Assembly (NCBI RefSeq): GCF_014851395.1
Contig: NW_024041373.1
Span: 558,001-622,000 of the forward strand
Reading direction: 5' to 3'
Source: Micropterus salmoides
Taxonomy: Eukaryota > Chordata > Actinopteri > Centrarchiformes > Centrarchidae
DNA: 64,000 nucleotides
Shown here: positions 9,450 to 20,558 of the stretch, piece by piece
Numbering within the stretch: position 1 is the first letter of the stretch
How the letters are laid out: every line of letters starts with the position of its first letter
Position numbers and translations under genes: made by a program
Notes under the pieces: model-generated
What the model was told of the DNA's origin: nothing
The model's input: the letters and a program-made list of their open reading frames with translations, nothing else
Database searches by the model: none

Positions 9450-11166
9450 CATGTAGGAAGATTTATTTTGTCACAATATAACAGGTTATAGAGTAAAATT
9501 GACTTTGTAACTCCCTTCTGCTACATAGCAGACATATATATTACAATAGAAGCAATTATAAAAAATGGTAAACAGAAATAAACTGCCATCACTGGAGCAG
9601 TGCTGAGGATGAACTAGAGTTTAAGAGTCTGATTGCTTGGGGGGAAAAGCTGCTCTGCAGTCTGGTGGTGCGGCAGCTGAAACTTCTATATATCTTCCCA
9701 GAAGGCAGCAGGGTGAACAGGCTGTGGCTGGCTGGGTACCGTCCTTTAGTCGAGAAGCCGTCATTGAACAGGGGAGGGGGTCTACGCCACCACTTATCCC
9801 CCACTTACAATGCTGTCCTTTCATCACTTCCCAGGAAACTCAACAAACGTAACCTATTGGCCTCAGGTGAAGATACCAACGATGGTCGTTCAGTCTTGGC
9901 CACAGGTAGTCTTAACGACTGTAACGACTGTCGTCACAGCAACAAGGAACACTAACGAACCAGCAGTATCGACGATCCTGGCAAACGACCCCACTGAGGT
10001 TAAATAGCTGAGTTTCCCTGCCAGTCAGTCAGAACTGAAGAAGTCCTTTGGATGAGGGACGAAACGTCTTCCAGTCTCTTCAACCAAGTCCAGTTGCCCT
10101 TGACTTTAACCTTCGTTGGATAACTATGACCTGGATGACTGAGAATCTTCACAGACGTACTGTCCTTTAGTATCCTTTGGGCTCTGCAGGCACCTCACCT
10201 CACTGATATCACTGATGTTCAGGAGATGGGTACCAATGATCTTCTGAGCAGTTTGAATCCCCTGCTGCAGAGCCCTCCGGTCCTGGGCCGTGCACATCCC
10301 ATGCCAGCTTGCGACTTTCCCAGTCAGGATGCTTTCTATTGCTCCTCTGTAAACGCTGACAAGAACTAGGTAAGGGAATTTGGCCTTCTTAAGCTTCCTC
10401 AAGAATTTTTTTTTTTTTTTCTGAGCTTTCTTCACCAGCATGGAGATGTGAGGTGACCATGTCAGGTTCTCTGTGATGCTGATTCTCAATTAAGCCTATT
10501 ATTGGATCATTATTACTGATTTTCATTATGTAAGCACATAAATTATTACATTTTTTTTCATATACTTTATTGATGCCCAAGGGGAAAGTTTTTGTTCTCT
10601 GCATTTAAAACATCCTAGCGGATAGGGAGCAGTTACGGGTTCAGGTCATGTCAGTTACGTTGCTCAGGGGCAGCTTTGGCAATGGCCCATGTTGTACTAG
10701 ATATGGTGACCCTCCAAATCCCAAAACAAGTCCCCACGGGCTGCCGCCCTTTTTATTGATTATATTGAATGATATTATAATTATTATTATACAATAATAA
10801 TTTTTAATTCAAAGTCCAGGGACAAGCTGCTTCAGTGAAGAGGCAGCAGCCCCCTCTGATTTTTATAAAGAGAAGAGGAAAAGCTTACAGTCACAGCACA
10901 CCAACATCAAAACCTCATCCCAACTGTCAAGTATGGTGGAGGGGGAATCATGGTTTGGCGCTGCTTCTGGGCCTGGAATGGTTATAATCGACGGAAAAAT
11001 GTCTGCCAATTGAAGCTCAACAGAAGATGGGTGGACTGGGAAGACTGTCTAGATATCCTTCTTGTCAGAGTAAAGAGTAAGAAAAGAGTAGGAGCAAAAG
11101 ATACATTCTTAGTGTTGGCTTCTTGTCCCTCTCCATATAAAGAGCCTTTTTGTGGGTTGGTTCTTC
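9447..11166 (+). repeat. 5S rDNA spacer, unit C (complete, 1,720 bp)
   Basis: Same composition and length as unit B: antisense LINE fragments, the 406-bp insertion at 9751-10156, LINE 3'-end scrap, Tc1 scrap at about 10903-11003 and TATA-like box. It carries the GATCAT variant near 10505, as do units B and E. Confidence 0.88.
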
Positions 11167-11192
11167 GCTTACGGCCATACCACCCTGAACAC
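11167..11192 (+). pseudogene. 5S rRNA gene, 5' fragment (nt 1-26), left of LINE copy 2
   Basis: First 26 nucleotides of 5S, cut after GAACAC by LINE copy 2. The remainder is at 17090-17186. Confidence 0.93.
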
Positions 11193-11429
11193 CCCTACAG
11201 TGTGTGAGAAAGTGGACTGGTCTCTTTTGAAGGGCGTGGCAGAGGAGGATTTTGTTTGTTTGACTGTGTGCTTTTTCTTTGATGTAAGTTTCTGTGGAGA
11301 TTTTTCTTTTGTTTTTCTCCTTTTTTTGTTTGCGGTGTGTCCCCCAGCAGTGCTTCACTGTTTGGGGGAACATAAATCGTTTTTCTCCCTGAGTTTTGTG
11401 AACTTTAAAAGCTAAAGCGGATAGACAAA

Positions 11430-12818
11430 ATGGCGGATACAGCAAGTGTAAAAGTGACAAACATACAGAAGAATGGCCATGGTAAACTGGTCAACAGCAA
11501 GGACATTAATCAAGTGAGCAATGAAATGGTGGGAAAGAAATACGAGAAGGAACTGACCGTCTGTGTGGAGCTACAGGGCAGCGACAAGGTCTCCACGTCT
11601 GAACTGATGAGAACGGTGAGACTTCTGTGCGGTGGGCTGATGGCATGCAGAGCGACGGGGGAAGGAAAATATGAGATGACCATGAACCATCCGGAAGGGA
11701 AGAAACGACTGCTGGAGGGTCTGAAAATCGGGGATGTCAACGTCTTTGCAAAGGAGCTGAGCAACAACGAGCTGGTGGTGTCTTTTCTAAATCTGCCAGC
11801 CTACGTCACAGATGAGGACATCTTGGAGAAACTCAAAGGCTGGGGAGTCTCGGCCACCTCTCCCATAAAGCGTAGGATGTGGCCAGGGACTACAATTGCT
11901 GACGGGACTCGCTTCATGAGAGTAAAATTCAACAAACAGGTACAATCACTGCCATATTCGGCTAAGTTTGAGACTGTCTCAGGAACAGAGTTTTTTCGGG
12001 TAATACATGACAGACAGGTTAAGGTGTGTAGACTTTGCATTCAGCCGGGCCACGTCCTGCGGGAGTGTCCGGAATTCTATTGCCATAAGTGTGGCGAGCA
12101 GGGGCATTATGCCAGAGAGTGTCACGGTAGGACTGCACAAAAGTGCTCTTTATGCCACAATTTAATGACAGAGTGCATCTGTAATCAGAGTGATGAGGAG
12201 GGTGGTGTTCTTTCTGAGCTGGGGCACGAATCTCTTCCCTGTACTGTGATGAGAGCTGAGAGAGGAGAGGGTGAAATGAGTGCATCAGAGGTGGAAGATG
12301 TGGCTCATCAGAACAAGTGGGCAGACCCGGGTGCAGAGGCTGAAAGTCAGCCCGCTGCAGGGGAAGCTCTGGTTGGCAAAGGCAAAGTGATCCCACAGCT
12401 GGAGTCCAGTTGGGAGGGTGTAACTCTGGATAGACACGCAGTGAGTCCAGAAAGAGAGAGTGGACAGGCTGTGTTTGTAAAAGAGTCTGCTCTGGAAAAC
12501 AATGTAAGTCCTGTGGTCATCCCAGAAGATGCAAGTACACCAGATGAGGCACAATCCTCCGGGTTACCGTGCGCTCAGCCGGAGCCTTCTCAGTCTGACT
12601 CCTCTCAGCTGGAGCCTTCTCAGTCTGACTCCTCTCAGCTAAAACCCTCAAATCAGCAGCGCACAGTTTTCATATTCCCTGGAATAGATGATGATGATTC
12701 GGGCACCAGCTCAGAAATGGAGGTTACCCAATTTACCAATGTAAGGAAAAGGCACAATGAAAGGAAAAGTAGAATAAGAAATAAAAGAAACAAGGAAAAA
12801 ATAGTAAGCAATAAATGA
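11430..12818 (+). CDS. LINE ORF1 protein, CCHC zinc-knuckle (copy 2)
   Basis: Intact 462-codon ORF, the same protein as ORF1 of copy 1 as far as I can see: RRM-like region about 115-192, two CX2CX4HX4C knuckles at 200-213 and 218-231, a third Cys cluster at 239-251, Ser/Gln/Pro repeats, basic tail. It ends in the ATGA overlap with ORF2 at 12815-12818. It could still be translated if the element is transcribed. Confidence 0.92.
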   Translation: MADTASVKVTNIQKNGHGKLVNSKDINQVSNEMVGKKYEKELTVCVELQGSDKVSTSELMRTVRLLCGGLMACRATGEGKYEMTMNHPEGKKRLLEGLKIGDVNVFAKELSNNELVVSFLNLPAYVTDEDILEKLKGWGVSATSPIKRRMWPGTTIADGTRFMRVKFNKQVQSLPYSAKFETVSGTEFFRVIHDRQVKVCRLCIQPGHVLRECPEFYCHKCGEQGHYARECHGRTAQKCSLCHNLMTECICNQSDEEGGVLSELGHESLPCTVMRAERGEGEMSASEVEDVAHQNKWADPGAEAESQPAAGEALVGKGKVIPQLESSWEGVTLDRHAVSPERESGQAVFVKESALENNVSPVVIPEDASTPDEAQSSGLPCAQPEPSQSDSSQLEPSQSDSSQLKPSNQQRTVFIFPGIDDDDSGTSSEMEVTQFTNVRKRHNERKSRIRNKRNKEKIVSNK

Positions 12819-15800
12819 CAGTCCAAATCACACTAACCTTTACTCTGCTCATGCTGCACGTGACATCTCTTAATGTCAATGGTCTCCGCACTAAAGCCAA
12901 AATAGATTCCGTCTTAACAACTTTAAAGGTAGATATTTTATGTCTACAGGAAACTTGGTGGGATCAAGACAGTCTTCATTATGCAACCAAATGCTGGGAT
13001 GGTCCGATTTATTCAAACTTTGGCTCAGATAAATCTTGTGGGGTGGCCATCCTTTTTAAAGAGAATACTGTTGCAAATATAAATGAAATATAAAGATGAT
13101 CAAGGTAGAGTTCTAATTATAGACTTCTCTACAAATAGTGAGGAGTACAGAATTATAAATGTATATGCAGCAAACAGTGAGGGTGATAGAAAACTATTGT
13201 TTATCAGCTTAAAGAGATGGGTTTGTAAAAATGTGATGATTACGGGTGATTTCAATGTGGCATTGACAAAATGCGATGTTTCTATAAACAATACATTTAA
13301 AAATGATTGTAGTAGAACAGCATTAAGGAATTTAATAGATGAACACAACCTAGTGGAAGTATGGAGAGTGTTAAATCCTGCAGAGAGGGCATTCTCCAGA
13401 AGGCAGGTAGTAATGGGAGTCATGAGACAGTCCAGAGTTGATCTCTGTTTGGCCTCCTCTGGTGCAGTTAAAACTATGAATAATCTACGGTATGTGTTCA
13501 ACAAGTGGAGTGACCATGCATATTTATGCTGGCAATTGGGATATGCCAGAGGAGCTAAAGGTGGGGGCACCTGGTGCTTCAACACCAGCCTCTTGGAAGA
13601 CTCTTCGTTTAGGGAGAAGATTAAGAAATTGTTATGTAATATAACTGAAGAATTAGATGTAGAAGAAAATCATATTGAAAGATGGGATGGCATAAAGAAA
13701 CGAGTTAAAAGGTCCTGCATTAACTATAGTAAAAGAAAGAGGTGGGTGGAAGACACGGAAGAGAGATCTTTAAGAGATCTCCTTTCAAAAGAATTGTTTT
13801 TATTGGATCAACACCCAAAGAGAAATTGTGAAAAGTATGAGATGTATAAAGCAAAACTCGATGACATTGAACAAAAAAGATGTAGAGGTGCTGCCATCAG
13901 AAGCAGAGTTAAAAATGTTTTGGAGGGGGAGAAGTGTACTGCTTTCTTCCTTGGACTAGAAAAGAAAAAACAAAATAAAGCAGTCTTTGCACAACTTAAA
14001 AACAATGCAGGTGAGGTAACCACTGAGCAAGAAGGTATCCTAGATATAGTGCATACATTCTATGAAAAATTATTTACAAATGATACATGTAATGAACAAC
14101 ATTCCCAGGATATATTAAGATGTGTAGAAAAACAACTGGTACCTGAAGATAGAGAATGGTGCGATGGCCCTATCTCAATAGAAGAAGTGGAGATGGCGAT
14201 CAGTAGCTTAAATAAAAACAAAAGCCCAGGAGAAGATGGCCTCTCAGCTGAATTTTATCTTGCTTTTAAAGATCAACTTGCCCCCCTGTTGTTTAAATTG
14301 TATAATAGCATTGAACTTAGCCAGTTAACTCCAAAGTCACTCACAAAAGGTATAATAACTTTGGTATTCAAAAACAAGGGTGATAAGGACAAACTTGAAA
14401 ATTACAGACCAATCAGTTTACTCAATACGGACTACAAAATTTTAACCAAAATCCTAGCAAATAGAATTAAAACAGTGATTGGCTCGATCGTAGGACCCAC
14501 TCAAGCCTATAGTATACCGGGAAGAGACATTGCAGATACTATAGGGACCATCAGGGACACAGTCAGAATTATGTCAGCACAGGGGGGCATATTGCTGGGA
14601 GTTGACTTAGAGAAAGCTTTTGACAAAGTTGAGCATCCTTTTCTCTGGATGACGCTTGAGAAATTTGGTTTTGGACCAAAGATTATTCGGTGGATCAGAC
14701 TTCTGTATAAAAATGCATACAGCTGTGTAAAGTGCAATGGGCTCCTCACCAAAGACTTCCAACTCAGAAGGTCGGTGAGACAGGGGTGCCCGCTCTCCTC
14801 TCTACTGTACAGTTTGGTAGTAGAGCCCCTGGCTTTAAAGATACAGCAGGACAAGAACATCAAAGGAGTTTTTACATCAATGGGTACAGAGATCAGAATA
14901 ATGCAATATGCAGATGACATAAACATTATGGTTACCAGCGAGGACAGCATAGATAAAGTACTGCAGCATTTAAAAACCTATGAAACTGCCTCTGGAGCCA
15001 AAATAAACAAAAGCAAATCAGAGATAATGTTTTGTGGGCGGAACACGGGGGGGTAAATAAATGGGGATTTACTGAAACAGAAGATTCTAGAGAAATATTG
15101 GGTGTGTTTATTGGTAAAAATGAAGGGCAAGCCAGGGACAGAACATGGGTGAAAGTGTTAAAAAAAGTGAATGGAGTGTTAAATCTGTGGAGAGGGAGGG
15201 GGCTTAATCTGAGGGGTAAGGTTATTGTAACTAATGCTCTGATACTGTCAAAAATTAATCATGTTTTGGGAAGCTGTGAGCTGCCGAGTTGGGCACTGAA
15301 TGCGCTAAACAAGGCCATCTCCTCATTTCTCTGGAGGGGCAAGGGAAATCTGATCGCTCACAGGGTGTTAATTGCAAATAAAAGGGAGGGGGGATTAGGA
15401 CTAATTGACATAAGTGCCAAAAAAGATGCACTGAGGGTAAAACTGATTAGCAAGTTCTTGGATTCGACCAGGCAGCACCCATGGGAAGACTCACTGGCTG
15501 GTTGTCTGGCAGAGTATGGGGAAAAGGACGCATACAACCTGTGTACCTTCTTCCCCGGGAAAACCCATGGTGCCTTGCCGGGATTCTACCGTGAGGTGCT
15601 AGAGGCATGGGGCAAGTTTCTGCCCCACCTTAAGCCAGAGTGCAGTGAGAAAGAGCATGTGTTGCAGTTACCTTTCCTTTCAAACCCCTGCTTTACTCAT
15701 CATGGGAAGTGTCTGGTCAGCAGACACTTGGTGGCTGCTGGTCTGACAAGGGTGGGTCAGGTTGTAGATAGTAAAGGGAACTTTGACCTTGAGAAAGTGT

Positions 15801-16602
15801 TGGAGAGAATGAGATTCCTCAAGGTCAAATATAGAAAACAACAAATTGCAACACTGGGTGACAGGTTTGAGCAGAGTCTCCTGCCTGAGTGGAGGGGCCT
15901 GCTCCAAAAGAGTAACTGTAAGAAGCAGGACAATGCCTTGAGTTTCCTCCTGTGCCTCGGAGACAGGACCATGAACACTGTAACTGTTAAGACAAAGATC
16001 TGGTATATGCTCGCTATTTCCAAAATTGTGAAGAGACCAGCCTCAGAAAGAGTCTGGAAAGGGATTTTTCCCATTATGAAATCAGCACCATCTGGAAAAA
16101 CATAAACATTTCCTATATGACATCAAACATTTTTCATTTGGATTTCAGAATAAGGCACAGAAGGATTTTCACTGGCATTGTCCTGCATCAAATCCACAAG
16201 AATGTGTATCAGAGACAATGTGCGGTATGTAGATTAGAAGATGAGGATATTGAGCACCTGCTTCTTAGGTGCACATCCCTCACTGCACACAGGGAAAGGG
16301 TCAAGACTCTCCTCACTGACCACTGTGGCCTGGATGAACTCACAGAGGCCCAATGGGACTGGACTTATCTGTTTGGACTTCAGGGGAAGGCTCAAAAGAG
16401 AAACAATCTATTAATTAACACGGTCCTGGCTTTTGCAAGGAATGCAGCCTGGATGAGGAGGAATTTTGCTCTCTATGAGAACAAGGACATAAGTACTGAA
16501 AGACTTTTTGCGAACATCTTAAAGGCACACTTGAGGCTGCTGTATGCCGCAGATAATGAACTCTTCAAGAGCTGTTTCATACAACCTTGCTGCATGAAGT
16601 GA
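12815..16602 (+). pseudogene. LINE ORF2 (endonuclease plus reverse transcriptase), frame-broken, copy 2
   Basis: Four frame blocks: 12815-13093 (endonuclease N-terminus), 13083-15056 (rest of endonuclease plus reverse transcriptase), 15032-16105 (C-terminal region) and 16117-16602 (Cys/His tail). In the 657-codon second block I place GDFN at 55-58, SRVD at 117-120, SDH at 143-145, the first catalytic Asp at 508, RQGCP at 566-570 and YADD at 609-612. Breaks: AT-rich run near 13085, 7-G run near 15050, one-base loss near 16073, and a 7-bp deletion near 16580 that alters the C-terminus. All active-site residues are present; the protein as a whole cannot be made from this reading. Confidence 0.9.
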
Positions 16603-17089
16603 ATGGGAAGACATTAGCCTTTGCCTTCTAAGGGTAAGGAGGAAAGAAGGGTGTTTTGTGCAATTTGAATGATGTGGGAATTTATCATCATGAGCACCAA
16701 TGGTTTTGGGGTGTTTTGATAATAATGATGCATACAGAGGTGCTTACTCATTTTTAATGTTTGGTAGATTAAGTGACTATTACATTAAGATAGATTCTCG
16801 TGGTGTGTCTAAGCTTTGCACTTTAACTTACTCGGGTTCCTGTTATTGTGAACAATTTTGCCTCAGAGTAAGGGTAAGTCAGACAAAATTTTTGTCCGCT
16901 CTTTGGTGTTTGGTCCCTAAGTATGTTTTGTTGTTTTAGAGTCAAGTCCCAATTTGTTTGAAAATCTTTTTGTCTTACACAATCCTTTTTTCAGTGTTTT
17001 TTTTTCAGTGTTTTTGACTAATATGTTGTAAATAATGTAAAGATGCTTTGAAAAATGATATTTTCATAATAAAAGATAAAAAAAAAAAA

Positions 17090-17186
17090 CACGCCCGATC
17101 TCGTCCGATCTCGGAAGCTAAGCAGGGTCGGGCCTGGTTAGTACTTGGATGGGAGACCGCCTGGGAATACCAGGTGCTGTAAGCTT
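17090..17186 (+). pseudogene. 5S rRNA gene, 3' fragment (nt 24-120), right of LINE copy 2
   Basis: Identical to the fragment at 7510-7606: internal promoter intact, T5 terminator, missing its own first 23 nucleotides, which are replaced by LINE 3' end and A-tail. Confidence 0.93.
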
Positions 17187-18906
17187 TTTCATGTAGGAAG
17201 ATTTATTTTGTCACAATATAACAGGTTATAGAGTAAAATTGACTTTGTAACTCCCTTCTGCTACATAGCAGACAATATATATTACAATAGAAGCAATTAT
17301 AAAAAATGGTAAACAGAAATAAACTGCCATCACTGGAGCAGTGCTGAGGATGAACTAGAGTTTAAGAGTCTGATTGCTTGGGGGGAAAAGCTGCTCTGCA
17401 GTCTGGTGGTGCGGCAGCTGAAACTTCTATATATCTTCCCAGAAGGCAGCAGGGTGAACAGGCTGTGGCTGGCTGGGTACCGTCCTTTAGTCGAGAAGCC
17501 GTCATTGAACAGGGGAGGGGGTCTACGCCACCACTTATCCCCCACTTACAATGCTGTCCTTTCATCACTTCCCAGGAAACTCAACAAACGTAACCTATTG
17601 GCCTCAGGTGAAGATACCAACGATGGTCGTTCAGTCTTGGCCACAGGTAGTCTTAACGACTGTAACGACTGTCGTCACAGCAACAAGGAACACTAACGAA
17701 CCAGCAGTATCGACGATCCTGGCAAACGACCCCACTGAGGTTAAATAGCTGAGTTTCCCTGCCAGTCAGTCAGAACTGAAGAAGTCCTTTGGATGAGGGA
17801 CGAAACGTCTTCCAGTCTCTTCAACCAAGTCCAGTTGCCCTTGACTTTAACCTTCGTTGGATAACTATGACCTGGATGACTGAGAATCTTCACAGACGTA
17901 CTGTCCTTTAGTATCCTTTGGGCTCTGCAGGCACCTCACCTCACTGATATCACTGATGTTCAGGAGATGGGTACCAATGATCTTCTGAGCAGTTTGAATC
18001 CCCTGCTGCAGAGCCCTCCGGTCCTGGGCCGTGCACATCCCATGCCAGCTTGCGACTTTCCCAGTCAGGATGCTTTCTATTGCTCCTCTGTAAACGCTGA
18101 CAAGAACTAGGTAAGGGAATTTGGCCTTCTTAAGCTTCCTCAAGAATTTTTTTTTTTTTTCTGAGCTTTCTTCACCAGCATGGAGATGTGAGGTGACCAT
18201 GTCAGGTTCTCTGTGATGCTGATTCTCAATTAAGCCTATTATTGGAGCATTATTACTGATTTTCATTATGTAAGCACATAAATTATTACATTTTTTTTCA
18301 TATACTTTATTGATGCCCAAGGGGAAAGTTTTTGTTCTCTGCATTTAAAACATCCTAGCGGATAGGGAGCAGTTACGGGTTCAGGTCATGTCAGTTACGT
18401 TGCTCAGGGGCAGCTTTGGCAATGGCCCATGTTGTACTAGATATGGTGACCCTCCAAATCCCAAAACAAGTCCCCACGGGCTGCCGCCCTTTTTATTGAT
18501 TATATTGAATGATATTATAATTATTATTATACAATAATAATTTTTAATTCAAAGTCCAGGGACAAGCTGCTTCAGTGAAGAGGCAGCAGCCCCCTCTGAT
18601 TTTTATAAAGAGAAGAGGAAAAGCTTACAGTCACAGCACACCAACATCAAAACCTCATCCCAACTGTCAAGTATGGTGGAGGGGGAATCATGGTTTGGCG
18701 CTGCTTCTGGGCCTGGAATGGTTATAATCGACGGAAAAATGTCTGCCAATTGAAGCTCAACAGAAGATGGGTGGACTGGGAAGACTGTCTAGATATCCTT
18801 CTTGTCAGAGTAAAGAGTAAGAAAAGAGTAGGAGCAAAAGATACATTCTTAGTGTTGGCTTCTTGTCCCTCTCCATATAAAGAGCCTTTTTGTGGGTTGG
18901 TTCTTC
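17187..18906 (+). repeat. 5S rDNA spacer, unit D (complete, 1,720 bp)
   Basis: Same layout as units B and C, including the 406-bp insertion at 17492-17897 and the Tc1 scrap at about 18643-18743. It has the GAGCAT variant near 18246 otherwise seen only in unit A, suggesting exchange of blocks larger than one unit. Confidence 0.88.
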
Positions 18907-18932
18907 GCTTACGGCCATACCACCCTGAACAC
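18907..18932 (+). pseudogene. 5S rRNA gene, 5' fragment (nt 1-26), left of LINE copy 3
   Basis: First 26 nucleotides of 5S, cut after GAACAC by LINE copy 3. The remainder is at 24839-24935. Confidence 0.93.
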
Positions 18933-19169
18933 CCCTACAGTGTGTGAGAAAGTGGACTGGTCTCTTTTGAAGGGCGTGGCAGAGGAGGATTTTGTTTGTT
19001 TGACTGTGTGCTTTTTCTTTGATGTAAGTTTCTGTGGAGATTTTTCTTTTGTTTTTCTCCTTTTTTTGTTTGCGGTGTGTCCCCCAGCAGTGCTTCACTG
19101 TTTGGGGGAACATAAATCGTTTTTCTCCCTGAGTTTTGTGAACTTTAAAAGCTAAAGCGGATAGACAAA

Positions 19170-20558
19170 ATGGCGGATACAGCAAGTGTAAAAGTGACAA
19201 ACATACAGAAGAATGGCCATGGTAAACTGGTCAACAGCAAGGACATTAATCAAGTGAGCAATGAAATGGTGGGAAAGAAATACGAGAAGGAACTGACCGT
19301 CTGTGTGGAGCTACAGGGCAGCGACAAGGTCTCCACGTCTGAACTGATGAGAACGGTGAGACTTCTGTGCGGTGGGCTGATGGCATGCAGAGCGACGGGG
19401 GAAGGAAAATATGAGATGACCATGAACCATCCGGAAGGGAAGAAACGACTGCTGGAGGGTCTGAAAATCGGGGATGTCAACGTCTTTGCAAAGGAGCTGA
19501 GCAACAACGAGCTGGTGGTGTCTTTTCTAAATCTGCCAGCCTACGTCACAGATGAGGACATCTTGGAGAAACTCAAAGGCTGGGGAGTCTCGGCCACCTC
19601 TCCCATAAAGCGTAGGATGTGGCCAGGGACTACAATTGCTGACGGGACTCGCTTCATGAGAGTAAAATTCAACAAACAGGTACAATCACTGCCATATTCG
19701 GCTAAGTTTGAGACTGTCTCAGGAACAGAGTTTTTTCGGGTAATACATGACAGACAGGTTAAGGTGTGTAGACTTTGCATTCAGCCGGGCCACGTCCTGC
19801 GGGAGTGTCCGGAATTCTATTGCCATAAGTGTGGCGAGCAGGGGCATTATGCCAGAGAGTGTCACGGTAGGACTGCACAAAAGTGCTCTTTATGCCACAA
19901 TTTAATGACAGAGTGCATCTGTAATCAGAGTGATGAGGAGGGTGGTGTTCTTTCTGAGCTGGGGCACGAATCTCTTCCCTGTACTGTGATGAGAGCTGAG
20001 AGAGGAGAGGGTGAAATGAGTGCATCAGAGGTGGAAGATGTGGCTCATCAGAACAAGTGGGCAGACCCGGGTGCAGAGGCTGAAAGTCAGCCCGCTGCAG
20101 GGGAAGCTCTGGTTGGCAAAGGCAAAGTGATCCCACAGCTGGAGTCCAGTTGGGAGGGTGTAACTCTGGATAGACACGCAGTGAGCCCAGAAAGAGAGAG
20201 TGGACAGGCTGTGTTTGTAAAAGAGTCCGCTCTGGAAAACAATATAAGTCCTGTGGTTATCCCAGAAGATGCAAGTACACCAGATGAGGCACAATCCTCC
20301 GGGTTACCGTGCGCTCAGCCGGAGCCTTCTCAGCTGGAGCCTTCTCAGCTGGAGCCTTCTCAGTCTGACTCCTCTCAGCTAAAACCCTCAAATCAGCAGC
20401 GCACAGTTTTCATATTCCCTGGAATAGATGATGATGATTCGGGCACCAGCTCAGAAATGGAGGTTACCCAATTTACCAATGTAAGGAAAAGGCACAATGA
20501 AAGGAAAAGTAGAATAAGAAATAAAAGAAACAAGGAAAAAATAGTAAGCAATAAATGA
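19170..20558 (+). CDS. LINE ORF1 protein, CCHC zinc-knuckle (copy 3)
   Basis: Intact 462-codon ORF with the same RRM-like region and zinc knuckles as copies 1 and 2. It differs in the linker: Val to Ile in ENNISPVV, and the short repeat reads PSQLEPSQLEPSQSDSSQ instead of two SDSSQ repeats. Several silent changes sit in the same 160 bp (20185-20345), which looks like a conversion tract from a more divergent copy. Stop overlaps the ORF2 start (20555-20558). Confidence 0.92.
   Translation: MADTASVKVTNIQKNGHGKLVNSKDINQVSNEMVGKKYEKELTVCVELQGSDKVSTSELMRTVRLLCGGLMACRATGEGKYEMTMNHPEGKKRLLEGLKIGDVNVFAKELSNNELVVSFLNLPAYVTDEDILEKLKGWGVSATSPIKRRMWPGTTIADGTRFMRVKFNKQVQSLPYSAKFETVSGTEFFRVIHDRQVKVCRLCIQPGHVLRECPEFYCHKCGEQGHYARECHGRTAQKCSLCHNLMTECICNQSDEEGGVLSELGHESLPCTVMRAERGEGEMSASEVEDVAHQNKWADPGAEAESQPAAGEALVGKGKVIPQLESSWEGVTLDRHAVSPERESGQAVFVKESALENNISPVVIPEDASTPDEAQSSGLPCAQPEPSQLEPSQLEPSQSDSSQLKPSNQQRTVFIFPGIDDDDSGTSSEMEVTQFTNVRKRHNERKSRIRNKRNKEKIVSNK

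Larger units (their letters stand above)
11193..17089 (+). mobile_element. 5S-targeted non-LTR retrotransposon (Tx1/Mutsu-like), copy 2
   Basis: A 5,897-bp element at the identical 5S position as copies 1 and 3, with the same 5' terminus (CCCTACAG) and A-tail, and CAC repeated on both sides. The 5' UTR is 237 bp. It shares with copy 3 the 11-base version of the AT-rich run near 13085 and a one-base loss near 16073. It has a private 7-bp deletion near 16580 between CAT repeats. Nearly complete sequence identity to the other copies points to recent amplification or array-wide homogenisation. Confidence 0.93.
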
